From contig CAVQCX010000030.1 in assembly GCA_963711095.1 (NCBI GenBank), positions 310,001-374,000 on the forward strand: 64,000 bases of DNA, read 5' to 3'. Below are positions 8,336-16,353 of this stretch, piece by piece. Position 1 is the first letter of the stretch. Every line of letters begins with the position of its first letter. The notes beneath the pieces were generated by a model. That model saw only the letters and a program-made list of their open reading frames with translations. It made no database searches and was not told the origin of the DNA. Source of the stretch: CAVQCX01 sp963711095. GTDB lineage: Bacteria; Pseudomonadota; Gammaproteobacteria; Chromatiales; Chromatiaceae. The position numbers and the translations under genes were made by a program.

Positions 8336-8849
8336 GATCCGCGCCTTGGCACCCGCGGACGAACGCGGGCATTTCCGCAGCGGCAACGACGATCTCGACC
8401 TATTCTTCCATCGCTTCGCCGGTCAGAACCAGTTTCGGCACCATATCGGAGTGACCTATGTGGCGGTGGAAGCCGATGCGATCGTAGGCTTCGTGACGGT
8501 AACCCCCGCCGAGATCCTGATCGATGACCTCCCGTCGGACCGCCGCGCTCGTCTTCCACATTATCCCCTCCCTGTGTTGCGAGTCACCCGCCTTGCGGTG
8601 GATCGGTCGGCCCAGGGCCGCCGCATAGGCCACGCGTTGCTGCGGTTTGCCTTGTGGCTGGCCCGGCGTACCGCCGAGCAAGTGGGATGCGTCGGGGTGG
8701 TGGTTGACGCGAAGCCCGCAGCGGTCACTTTCTACCGAAGATTCGGCTTCGAGGAGTTGGGCGTCATCGAAGGCGGCTTGCTGGATCGCCCTGCTCCGAG
8801 CGCCCTTTTCCTGCCGCTATCGGCGATTCCGTCCGGGGCGGGCGGTTGA
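8280..8849 (+). CDS. GNAT toxin of type II toxin-antitoxin pair
   Basis: A GNAT acetyltransferase of the TacT/AtaT toxin type, expected to acetylate aminoacyl-tRNA and block translation. The typical pattern begins at IEIRALAPADERGHF and continues through GFVTVTPAEI, the acetyl-CoA loop LAVDRSAQGRRIGHALL, and AVTFYRRFGFEEL. The start is uncertain. ATG 8280 gives 189 residues and overlaps the antitoxin by 56 bases, while the conserved domain begins only near 8331, where an ATT codon overlaps the antitoxin stop. Either way the pair is translationally coupled. Confidence 0.8.
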   Translation: MPKRDLTRPCKNCSPAAIEIRALAPADERGHFRSGNDDLDLFFHRFAGQNQFRHHIGVTYVAVEADAIVGFVTVTPAEILIDDLPSDRRARLPHYPLPVLRVTRLAVDRSAQGRRIGHALLRFALWLARRTAEQVGCVGVVVDAKPAAVTFYRRFGFEELGVIEGGLLDRPAPSALFLPLSAIPSGAGG

Positions 8850-8960
8850 CGACTCGGGTCAAAGCAGGCAACAGCGCCTCACATTGCAACGTATCGGCAT
8901 GTAAGCGTTGTTCACTTTCCGGCCCGGGATGCTACAACGTGAGCCCCCGGTCCATTACTC

Positions 8961-9329
8961 GTGGGTCCGTCGGCTGCTAAAAAGTCTGAAAGCAAGAATC
9001 AAGACCTGACCCACGCAGCTCGGACCCCTACAGTGTGCAAGCCTTATCCAAGCAAGGAGACCCTCAGCCAGCGCCTCGGTCTCAGCCCCCGGCAGGTTCA
9101 ACGTCATGTCGCGGCGCTGGAGAAAGCGGGGCTGGTCCGACGGATAGAGAGGACGGCGGCTCATCGGGGCAAGCTGAGCAACGAATACGACCTTGCGGGA
9201 CTGGTGGAGCGGCTCAAGAAGATGGAGCCGGAGTTCCGGGAGGTTGCCGAGGAGACGAAAGAGCTTCGCCGGCGCGTCGGCCGTCCGGGCGGTCTAGCGA
9301 CCCGGCGGGCGCAAAAAGCGGAGCCGTGA
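8961..9329 (+). CDS. helix-turn-helix protein, probably 5'-truncated
   Basis: A 122-residue reading frame (GTG 8961; an alternative GTG at 9033 starts just before the domain). YPSKETLSQRLGLSPRQVQR followed by HVAALEKAGLVRRIER is a winged HTH of the HTH_36 type common in plasmid and phage replication or regulatory proteins. NEYDLAGLVERLKK and a basic C-terminus follow. Related proteins usually carry another 60-100 residues before the HTH, so this copy looks truncated, probably a mobile-element remnant. The first 24 residues look non-homologous. Confidence 0.5.
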   Translation: MGPSAAKKSESKNQDLTHAARTPTVCKPYPSKETLSQRLGLSPRQVQRHVAALEKAGLVRRIERTAAHRGKLSNEYDLAGLVERLKKMEPEFREVAEETKELRRRVGRPGGLATRRAQKAEP

Positions 9330-9404
9330 AAAACTGAACCCCGGGCGCATGCTGACGCAGAGGCGGGTCCGGGGCTTACAAATCAATAGTATACGTAACT
9401 GAGC

Positions 9405-10106
9405 ATGACAGTCAAGACATTTCATTTCGACGACGAGGTCCTGGACGCCCTCGAAACCTCCCTCTCCCCCGAGAGGATGGCCACCTATGTCCAGGCCGCG
9501 GACGGCGACCGGGAAAGAGCCCTGCGCTTGTATACGTGGAATACCGCCATCAGCGCCGCGTTCTATGGACCGCTCCAGGGCCTGGAAGTTGCCCTGCGCA
9601 ACGCGATGCACCGCCAGCTTAGCGCGGCCTACGGGATCGATTGGTACGACAACCCGGGCTGCGGCCTCGATGCCGGGACCCTGAACCGCATTGAGGCGGC
9701 AAAAACCACGATCGCGCGCGCGGGAAACGAAGTTGATCCGCCGCACGTCGTCGCCGAGCTGTCGTTCGGGTTCTGGGTATCGCTATTGGGCAAGGGCGGC
9801 TGGATTGCGGATGGGCGGAAGGCAAACTACGACATGACGCTGTGGAGAAAGGCGCTCTACAAAGCCTTTCCGCACGGCCGCATGAGCCGCTCAGCGGTCC
9901 ACACGCCTCTTGATTACCTGCGGACCCTGCGGAACCGCATCGCCCACCACGAGCCGATCTTCTCCCGCCACCTTGAGCGGGACTTCCGCTCCATCCTTGA
10001 GGTCACGGGCTGGATTTGCCCAAAGACGGCCGACTGGATCGCGCACCATAGCCGCGTCGAAGCGCTCCTGGCCAGCGACCGGGGCGTGGGTCCCCTTTCG
10101 TTCTGA
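9405..10106 (+). CDS. Abi-like (HEPN) protein
   Basis: A 233-residue protein of the Abi_2/AbiD-like family, implicated in abortive phage infection. The key element is the HEPN RNase motif R-x4-H in LRNRIAHHEPIF near residues 180-191. WNTAISAAFYGPLQGLEVAL and LSFGFWVSLL are further family hallmarks. No membrane segments are seen. It is monocistronic, sits between a truncated HTH gene and an RNA-like mobile region, and follows a toxin-antitoxin pair, so the neighbourhood is defence-like. The target RNA is unknown. Confidence 0.8.
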   Translation: MTVKTFHFDDEVLDALETSLSPERMATYVQAADGDRERALRLYTWNTAISAAFYGPLQGLEVALRNAMHRQLSAAYGIDWYDNPGCGLDAGTLNRIEAAKTTIARAGNEVDPPHVVAELSFGFWVSLLGKGGWIADGRKANYDMTLWRKALYKAFPHGRMSRSAVHTPLDYLRTLRNRIAHHEPIFSRHLERDFRSILEVTGWICPKTADWIAHHSRVEALLASDRGVGPLSF

Positions 10107-10199
10107 GCGATTACAGGCCCCTCGCCCCTCATTCCTGGGCGCATGCCTGACCGCCGTTCTGGCCGGTCAGAAGGGTGCAACGGGGGCCGCTTGACACGC

Positions 10200-11075
10200 T
10201 GGCGGCCGGTGGGTACGCGGGGGTAACAGGGTCTTGTCTTTTTGAGCAGCCGACAAGGCTGCGAATCTTGGGGAGTGCAAGTCTCCCTGGCGTCAATTGC
10301 TCGATTCGGACGCCTAGCATATCTGGACTACGGGGAGGTAACGAACCGTGGGGTGCCCAGACGTAGAAGCCACGGCTGCCCCGGGCCCGAAAGGGAACGG
10401 CGGTAGGAGCCACCTGGGTGGCGAGCAAACTGGCGGGCGTGAACATAACGAAATGGCTGCAGCCCCGAGAAGACCCGCTGGACAGAAGTGGCTGTCCAGG
10501 ATTGTTGTGGAGCGCCGACCCGCTGAGAGATCGGGGAAGGCCGAAGCCCTGGGGGAAGAAACGAGCGAAAGCACCTTGGGGGCCGCCGGGGTATGGGTCC
10601 AAGCACGTCAGGAAAGATTCGCAGAGATAACGTCGGGAAGGTGCTATGCCCAGCAGGGGCTGGTAGCAACCTGCAAAGACCCAAAGTACGAGGCGAAAAG
10701 CCGAGGCGAGGGGAGGGCGTAGGACTGGCGCATGAGTCCGTAGTAGCGATGACGGCGGGGTAGCACCCGCTGACGGGGTGGGAACGCCCTGTCGGTCAAG
10801 GTAACACCTTGAGCCGAGCAAAGGGGCTCTGGGCGCTTGGCGGGTCTGGAGCAGGCGAAACCCGGACGCAGAGCCGGACATAGCGGTCGATCCGCAGCCT
10901 GGAGAAGGACCGAGCCTTACGTGCAAACCGATACGGGGTGGGGTGTACATGAGCCAGCATTTAAGCTTCTGCTGTATCGGGAAGGCCGTAGGGGGAAAAG
11001 CCAAGGTCAGAACCGGACTCGGGAGATCCGACCGTCCGGGATCGTAGGGGGGCTTGCGGAAACGTGATGCATGGT
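10200..11075 (+). mobile_element. structured-RNA region resembling the 5' part of a group II intron
   Basis: About 880 bases without a credible gene have the purine-rich, GAAA-loop-laden texture of a large structured RNA on the plus strand. Segments such as GGGGCTGGTAGCAACCTGCA, GCGAAAAGCCGAGGCGAGGG, GAGTCCGTAGTAGCGATGA and GAGCAAAGGGGCTCTG resemble what I recall preceding reverse-transcriptase genes in bacterial group II introns. No reverse transcriptase ORF and no convincing domain V follow. The likely reading is therefore a truncated or ORF-less intron. The long minus-strand frame here is a shadow of that RNA. The boundaries are approximate. Confidence 0.5.
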
Positions 11076-11288
11076 CTGATGACCATTTGCCACGAAGCCG
11101 GAAACGGTGGATAAATTGGAAGTCATTGGCCTAACCATGCGCGCACCGTATTTCTACCCGACGCCCTCCCGAAGGCCCAGAACAAGTCTCAAAAAAGGAA
11201 TTTTCCTCTGGCCCCAATTGTTGCGCAGAGGGGCGGAGCCCTCGATTCTTGATGGGTGGTGTTCTCTCGCCGACCGGGACTGAGTACT
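11076..11288. other. intergenic, no gene seen
   Basis: This stretch lies between the RNA-like region and the palindromic repeat block. It includes a short A-rich and T-rich segment near 11190-11210 (CAAAAAAGGAATTTTCCT), but nothing that can be assigned. Confidence 0.35.
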
Positions 11289-11517
11289 CGCAGATCGCGC
11301 CGGGGGCGGCGCTCCCACAAGGGATCGGTCGGGGGGGAGGGGGCGCTGAGGGCGGCATCACCTGCGGGAGCGGTGCCTCGCCGCGATGGAGCGGATCGGT
11401 CAGGGGGCTGGCCTCCTACAGGAGGTCGGAGCCCTCGATGTTGTAGGAGGCGATCCCTCTCGGCGACTTTGCCGGCTTCGGCGGGACTGGGGTCGGCCAG
11501 GGGGTTGGCCTCCCACA
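11289..11517. repeat. palindromic repeat block, copy 1
   Basis: A composite block begins with CGCAGATCGCGCCGGGGGCG, passes through a second palindrome type (GGGAGCGGTGCCTCGCCGCG), then the right arm of a 76-base unit, a 21-base linker, and one full 76-base unit at 11442-11517. The same order recurs at 17277-17499 with high identity. The spacing matches the 97-bp lattice of the array at 5477. Confidence 0.85.
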
Positions 11518-11534
11518 GGCGGTCGTAAGCAATC

Positions 11535-11671
11535 GGGGACAGACCACGATTTGGGGGGACCCAGGTCAGCATGGTCGGACGGCGTTTGCCGTCTCTGCAC
11601 GCAGCAGAACGCTTGAAGACGGCCATTGATCATGTGTCAGGATGATTGCGCGGAAATCGTGGTCTGTCGCC
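11535..11671. mobile_element. 137-bp miniature element, copy 2
   Basis: This is a same-length relative of the element at 7868-8004, starting GGGGACAGACCACGATTT and ending AAATCGTGGTCTGTCGCC (one mismatch in the terminal repeat). Both copies share the preceding AAGCAATC. It ends 82 bases before the lysR start, so it may influence that promoter. Confidence 0.8.
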
Positions 11672-11753
11672 TATTGTCCCCCGTCATTTTGTTGAACATT
11701 TCACTGGTAAGGTACAATCGCGCGTTTCGATTTCATCGACGGTCTCCACCCGT

Positions 11754-12608
11754 ATGGACATCGATCAGGCTCGGACCTTCCTCGCGATCGCCGCCCATGG
11801 CAGCTTTCTCGAGGCGGCCAAGCGGCTGCACGTGACCCAATCGACGGTCAGCGCCCGCATCCACAGCCTGGAGTCCGAACTGGGCCCCAGGCTCTTTGTG
11901 CGCAACCGGGCCGGGGCCAGCCTCACGCCGGCCGGACAACGCTTTCTGCAGCATGCCAAGACCCTGGTGCTGACCGTCGAGCAGGCGCGCCACGACCTGG
12001 GCTTGCCCAGCCGCTACCGCGCCACCCTTCGCGTGGGGGGGCGGATCGCCCTGTGGGAGGATTTTCTGCCGAATTGGGTCGGGTGGATGCGGCGGACGGC
12101 ACCAGACGTGTCCATCCGCAGTGAGATCGGCTTCGAGGAAGACCTCATGCGGCGGCTGATCGAAGGGACGCTCGATATCGGGCTGATGTACACGCCGAGC
12201 CACGCACCCGGCTTGGTGGTGGAGCAACTGTTCGACGAAGCCCTCGTGATGGTCAGCTCCAGCCCGGACACGCGCTGGCCGGACGAGCACTATATCTACG
12301 TGGATTGGGGCCCGGGGTTCTACGCCAAGCATCGCGAGAGCTATCCCGATCTGGAGCGGCCGGCCCAGGTGGTCAACATCGGATGGCTGGGGATCCAATT
12401 GATCTTGGCCAACGGCGGCTCCTGCTTCCTGCCCATCCGCATGGCCCGGTCCCTGATTCAATCGGGCCGCCTGTTCCCGGTTACCGAGGCCCCGGAGTTC
12501 TCGCACCCGGCCTACATGGTGTTTCCGCGGCGCGCCGAAAGCGATGTCCTGCAGCGCGCGGTCGAAGGGCTGCGCGAGTTGGCGCTGAAGGAACAAGAGC
12601 GAACCTGA
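11754..12608 (+). CDS. LysR-family transcriptional regulator
   Basis: A 284-residue LysR regulator with start set at ATG 11754, where the conserved MDIDQARTFLAIAAHGSF begins. Residues 1-60 hold the winged HTH (AAKRLHVTQSTVSARIHSLE) and residues 85-280 the effector-binding domain. No divergent partner gene lies upstream (a MITE-like element does). The nearest downstream gene is convergent, so the regulated operon cannot be inferred. The length is slightly short of the usual 290-310 residues but complete. Confidence 0.88.
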   Translation: MDIDQARTFLAIAAHGSFLEAAKRLHVTQSTVSARIHSLESELGPRLFVRNRAGASLTPAGQRFLQHAKTLVLTVEQARHDLGLPSRYRATLRVGGRIALWEDFLPNWVGWMRRTAPDVSIRSEIGFEEDLMRRLIEGTLDIGLMYTPSHAPGLVVEQLFDEALVMVSSSPDTRWPDEHYIYVDWGPGFYAKHRESYPDLERPAQVVNIGWLGIQLILANGGSCFLPIRMARSLIQSGRLFPVTEAPEFSHPAYMVFPRRAESDVLQRAVEGLRELALKEQERT

Positions 12609-12757
12609 CGCGATCGCTTCGACACCCGGAATACGGGACAGGTGACTGCTCTTTTTAGCTGATTGCCCGGTACCTTCGGGAGAACGGGCTGAAGACCGGC
12701 ACCGGCAACATCGCGCATTCCGGCACACTGAGCGCGCCGGGCTCGACCGCTCCCCGG

Positions 12758-13129
12758 TCAATTCCCTTGCGCGGCCCATTGCTCCAGCAAGAATTCCCGC
12801 AGGGCAAACGCATTGTTGCGCAACGGGTCGCGTGCGCTGAACAACAGAGTCAGAGAGTCTTGACGGGCGAGCTCCGCGAGCGGCCGCCAATGCTCCGGAT
12901 GCCCCAGGAGCTCAGCCCGATACCGCCGTCTGAACGCGGGCCAGCGCTCGGGGTCATGGCCGTACCAACGGCGCAGCGCATCGCTCGCCCCCAACTCCCT
13001 GGCCCACCGGTCCAGTTTCAAGGCATCCTTGCGCACGCCCCGCGGCCACAGGCGCTCCACCAGCACACGGCGACCGTCTGCCGGCGCCGGGGGCTCGTAC
13101 ACCCGCTTGATCTCGATCTTCGGAGTCAT
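12758..13129 (-). CDS. DUF488 family protein (YeaO-like)
   Basis: A 123-residue cytosolic protein of the DUF488/YeaO family. The motifs IKRVYEPP, RVLVERLWPRGV, DRWARELGAS and WPAFRRRYRAEL are typical, as is the C-terminal LLFSARDPLRNNAFALREFL. The biochemical function is not established. It follows the broken nnrS-like gene on the same strand and may be the last gene of the ptsP operon. Confidence 0.82.
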   Translation of the reverse strand: MTPKIEIKRVYEPPAPADGRRVLVERLWPRGVRKDALKLDRWARELGASDALRRWYGHDPERWPAFRRRYRAELLGHPEHWRPLAELARQDSLTLLFSARDPLRNNAFALREFLLEQWAAQGN

Positions 13130-13142
13130 GGAGAGAGACCTG

Positions 13143-13449
13143 TTAGCCGGCGCCGGCCATCCTCCGTGGTCGAATCACGGCTAGAATATACGACGCCGGG
13201 AAGACGCCGAAGCCGAGCATCCACGGGATCTGCGAGGCTGCCATCCAGAGCCGCCAGTCCGACCCATCGAAAATCGGAACAACGTCCCGGGTGAGAGCAC
13301 CCACGAAGATCAAGGCGAGCACAGCCGCCCATGACCCGCGGTGGATCGACAATGTTGCGAGCGGTGTGCCCCGGCACCACGCCGCGCAAGCCCGTGATGC
13401 CAGCCCAGTTGCCGACGGCGGGCAACAGGAAACCGGCGCCTACCGCCAT
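13143..13449 (-). pseudogene. NnrS-like membrane protein, C-terminal fragment with frameshift
   Basis: Two frames read leftwards complement each other. The first has FAYAMAVGAGFLL...GVVPGHTARNI, and the second LSIHRGSWAAVLALIFVGAL...LWMAASQIPWMLGFGVFPAS...IRPRR. Joined by removal of one base near 13345-13352 they resemble the last two or three membrane segments of NnrS, including its GHTGR-like motif. NnrS proteins are haem-copper membrane proteins tied to nitric oxide stress. The N-terminal two-thirds is missing, so this is a remnant. Its position after a hemerythrin fits a nitric oxide theme. Confidence 0.4.
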
Positions 13450-13577
13450 CGCATAGGCGAAGATCGTCCCATGGCCGCGCCTTCCCGTCCTCCGGGCGCC
13501 TCACTACGAGCATGGACCCTGCAGGTCCTGACTCCGGCAGGTGCCGTGGGTCTTTGGCTATCCGGGTACCGCCCGCG

Positions 13578-13979
13578 TTATTCAGTCCCAAGGTCCACCA
13601 ACGGGCCCAGATCGAGCAGTTGTTGGGCGCGCTCGAACAGCTCCTTTTCCTCGAAACGGATGTGTGCACTGAGGAGCTCGGCGAACGGCTCCAGATTCTC
13701 CACCCGATCCGCGGCGATCAATCGGCGCATGGCCGCGTGCTCGCGCAGGGTCCGTTCCACCAGAGTGGTTTCGCCGACCCTTTGCAGGGCGGGCAACAGG
13801 CCGGCTTCCTCGATCTGGAAATGAGGCTCCAACTCCGTCTTAAACCGGTCCACCACGCCCGCCCATTCCTCGGGGCGGCAGGCCCTATCCCCGTGGGCCG
13901 TCTGACGCGCCCGGCGGGCAAGCACCAGACCGCTGTGATGGTCGCTGGACAGGTTGCGAAGCGAAGGGTTTCGGCGCAT
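13578..13979 (-). CDS. hemerythrin HHE domain protein
   Basis: A 133-residue four-helix di-iron protein. The metal ligands are visible in the repeated pattern SDHHSGLVLARR, LEPHFQIEEAGLLPAL, LREHAAMRRL and LSAHIRFEEKELFER. Such proteins bind O2 or nitric oxide, or repair iron-sulfur centres. It starts six bases after the ptsP stop on the same strand, so it belongs to the DsrC-like/ptsP operon. There is no signal peptide, so it is cytosolic. Confidence 0.87.
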   Translation of the reverse strand: MRRNPSLRNLSSDHHSGLVLARRARQTAHGDRACRPEEWAGVVDRFKTELEPHFQIEEAGLLPALQRVGETTLVERTLREHAAMRRLIAADRVENLEPFAELLSAHIRFEEKELFERAQQLLDLGPLVDLGTE

Positions 13980-13985
13980 GGCTTC

Positions 13986-16337
13986 TCAGTTGCCGGCAGC
14001 GGCGAACGCCTGCTTGCGACCCGCTCGCGTGTGGCTCCCGCCGGCTGGTGACGCCAACCGCTCGACTCCGATTTCGTCGTTCACCGTGGCCAGAAGCTCG
14101 CGGATGGATCCGGGCTGCTCGCAGCACAGCGCCTCCGCCGCCAAGGCGCGCATACGCTCCGAGGCGACATTGCGCACCGCCCACTTCACCCCCGGCAGTG
14201 CGGCGGGACTCATGCTGAGTCCGCCAAATCCCATTCCCAGCAACAGCAGCGCCATTGCCGGATCCCCGGCGATCTCGCCACACACGGTCACCGGTTTGCC
14301 CACGTGAAGGGCCGAATCCGCGACCTGTTTGAGAGCCAGAAGCAACGCCGGATGCGCGGGGTCGAGGCGGGCGGAGACTCGTGAATTGTTGCGGTCCGCC
14401 GCCAACAGATACTGCGCCAGGTCGTTGGTCCCGACCGACAGGAAGTCCGCCCGACGGGCCAGCGCCTCGGCCTGATAGACGGCCGCCGGCACCTCGATCA
14501 TGACGCCGATGGGAGGACGCGAGACCGGCGAGCCTTCGTCCTTCAGTTGCTGTATCGCCTGTGCGAGCATTTCCAACGCCTGTTCCAGCTCATCGACCCC
14601 ACTGATCATGGGCAGCAGTAGACGCAGGTTGCCCAATCCGACATTGGCTCGCAGGGCGGCTCGCAGCTGCGTCAAGAATATCTCCGGATGATCCAGCGTA
14701 AAGCGGATGCCCCGCCGGCCAAGGGCCGGGTTGGCCCCGGCATCGGCGACGAGGTAAGGCAAGTTCTTGTCCCCACCCACGTCGAGGGTACGCAGTGTGA
14801 CGGGCAAGGGGCTCATCGCCTGCAACGCCTGCCGATAGATCTGCTGTTGTTCGTGCTCGCTGGGCAGGCGGTCGAACAGCATGAAGGGCAGTTCGGAGCG
14901 AAACAGCCCTATGCCCGCCGAACCGGCCGATGCCGCCGCCTCCGGGTCGAAGCTCAGCCCCGCATTGATGAAGAGGTCCACCCTGGCGCCATCTGGCGTC
15001 ACCGCATCGAGTCCCCGCACCGCCTCGAGGGCCTGCACCGAGCGCCTCTGGCTTTCGATGGTGTGCTCGAATTCCTGACGCATGGATGCGCCCGGGCGCA
15101 GATGCACCTGACCTGCGGTCCCATCCACCACCAGCTCCTGGCCATCCAGGTGCGCCAAGGGCAGACCAGACACCCCGACCACCGCGGGAATGCCCAGTGC
15201 GCGGGCGAGGATGGCGGCGTGGGAGAGAGCCGACCCTTCGCCGGAGATGATTCCGACCAGATTTCCGTTCTGCGCCTGGCCGATATCGATGGCGCTCAGC
15301 GACTGGCCGATCAGCACCGTGGCGTCCTGCCCGATCGCCACCGCGCCGGAGGTACCCAGCAGCTTCGCCAGGATTCGACCACCGAGCGCCCGGATATCCG
15401 CCGCCCGCTCTCGCAGGTAGGGGTCCTGCATGGCGTCGAACCGGGACGCGTACACCTCAATGGCGCGAGATACCGCACTCGGCGCCCAAACGCCCTGCTG
15501 CCGCACCAGGCCCAGCATGGCATCCAGGATCTCCGCGCTATCCAGCAGCAAACCATAGGCGTCAAACAGGGCGCGGTCCGCCTCCGACAGAACGCCTAGC
15601 AGGTCTCCGCCGAGCGCGGCCACTTCCTCCCGGACCTCTTGCACTGCCCCGCGCAATCGGGCTTCCTCGGCCTGGGTGTCATCGACGGTACGATTGGGGA
15701 TTTGCCCGATCCGATCGGCACCGAGCACCACCACGCCGCGCCCCAAGGCCAGGCCCGGCGCACCCGCCAGTCCTTCGATCCGCCTCGGCACCGACTCCTG
15801 TGGACGGCACAGCCTGCACCACTCGCCGCTCGCCTTCGCGTACGCGATCGCGCCGCCGAGTTGTGCGGCGGCGGTGGCAAGGAACGCCTCGTCGGCATCG
15901 TCGAAGCGGCGCGCTTCGCGCTGCCGCACCACCAGGACACCCTGAACCTTCGTCTTGTGAACAACGGGCACACCGAGAAAGCTCCGGTATGGTGCCACCC
16001 CCGTCTGACGCAGAAAGTCTTGATCGAGCCCGGGCGGAACCACCTCCAGGTTGAGGGCTCGACGGCTCTCGGCAACCCGCCCTATCAGGCCCTTGCCAAA
16101 CCCGCAGTCGACCTTGCCCACCACCCGGGACGAAAGGCCATCCGTAGCAGCGATCACATGCCGGCGATCGTCCTCATCGGTAAAGTAGACCGTGCAGACA
16201 TCAGCGCCCATAACCTCGCGGGTCCGGCGCACCAACACGGCCAGCGCATTCTCCAGGTTGGGGGCGGAGTCCACCTCGTGAACGATCCGCGTGAGCTCCG
16301 CAAGGCGCCGACCGGGTTTTGACTCTGCGCTGACCAT
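13986..16337 (-). CDS. ptsP: phosphoenolpyruvate-protein phosphotransferase with GAF domain
   Basis: A 783-residue Enzyme I of the nitrogen PTS type. Residues 15-165 form a GAF sensor domain. The PEP-utilising N-terminal and swivelling domains follow, with the phosphorylated histidine in SALSHAAILARALGIPAVVG (H373). The C-terminal TIM barrel carries GIGLFRSELPFM, GGDKNLPY and SVGTNDLAQYLLAADR. The start at 16337 places the GAF domain right after the N-terminus. The DsrC-like gene ends 16 bases upstream, and hemerythrin starts 6 bases downstream. No HPr or EIIA partner is in the window, so its phosphoacceptor is unknown. Confidence 0.92.
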   Translation of the reverse strand: MVSAESKPGRRLAELTRIVHEVDSAPNLENALAVLVRRTREVMGADVCTVYFTDEDDRRHVIAATDGLSSRVVGKVDCGFGKGLIGRVAESRRALNLEVVPPGLDQDFLRQTGVAPYRSFLGVPVVHKTKVQGVLVVRQREARRFDDADEAFLATAAAQLGGAIAYAKASGEWCRLCRPQESVPRRIEGLAGAPGLALGRGVVVLGADRIGQIPNRTVDDTQAEEARLRGAVQEVREEVAALGGDLLGVLSEADRALFDAYGLLLDSAEILDAMLGLVRQQGVWAPSAVSRAIEVYASRFDAMQDPYLRERAADIRALGGRILAKLLGTSGAVAIGQDATVLIGQSLSAIDIGQAQNGNLVGIISGEGSALSHAAILARALGIPAVVGVSGLPLAHLDGQELVVDGTAGQVHLRPGASMRQEFEHTIESQRRSVQALEAVRGLDAVTPDGARVDLFINAGLSFDPEAAASAGSAGIGLFRSELPFMLFDRLPSEHEQQQIYRQALQAMSPLPVTLRTLDVGGDKNLPYLVADAGANPALGRRGIRFTLDHPEIFLTQLRAALRANVGLGNLRLLLPMISGVDELEQALEMLAQAIQQLKDEGSPVSRPPIGVMIEVPAAVYQAEALARRADFLSVGTNDLAQYLLAADRNNSRVSARLDPAHPALLLALKQVADSALHVGKPVTVCGEIAGDPAMALLLLGMGFGGLSMSPAALPGVKWAVRNVASERMRALAAEALCCEQPGSIRELLATVNDEIGVERLASPAGGSHTRAGRKQAFAAAGN

Positions 16338-16353
16338 TGCGCAACGCCTTCCT

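Noticed and set aside
10129..11004. A 291-codon minus-strand open frame over the RNA-like region.
   Set aside because: Its composition is proline/serine/arginine-rich low complexity with no domain. Such frames recur as antisense shadows of group II intron-like RNA.
11064..11110. CTGATGA followed by GGAAAC looks like a hammerhead ribozyme core.
   Set aside because: The intervening bases do not form the required stem II and flanking stems are absent. ATGGTC-tgat-GACCAT is just a small hairpin.
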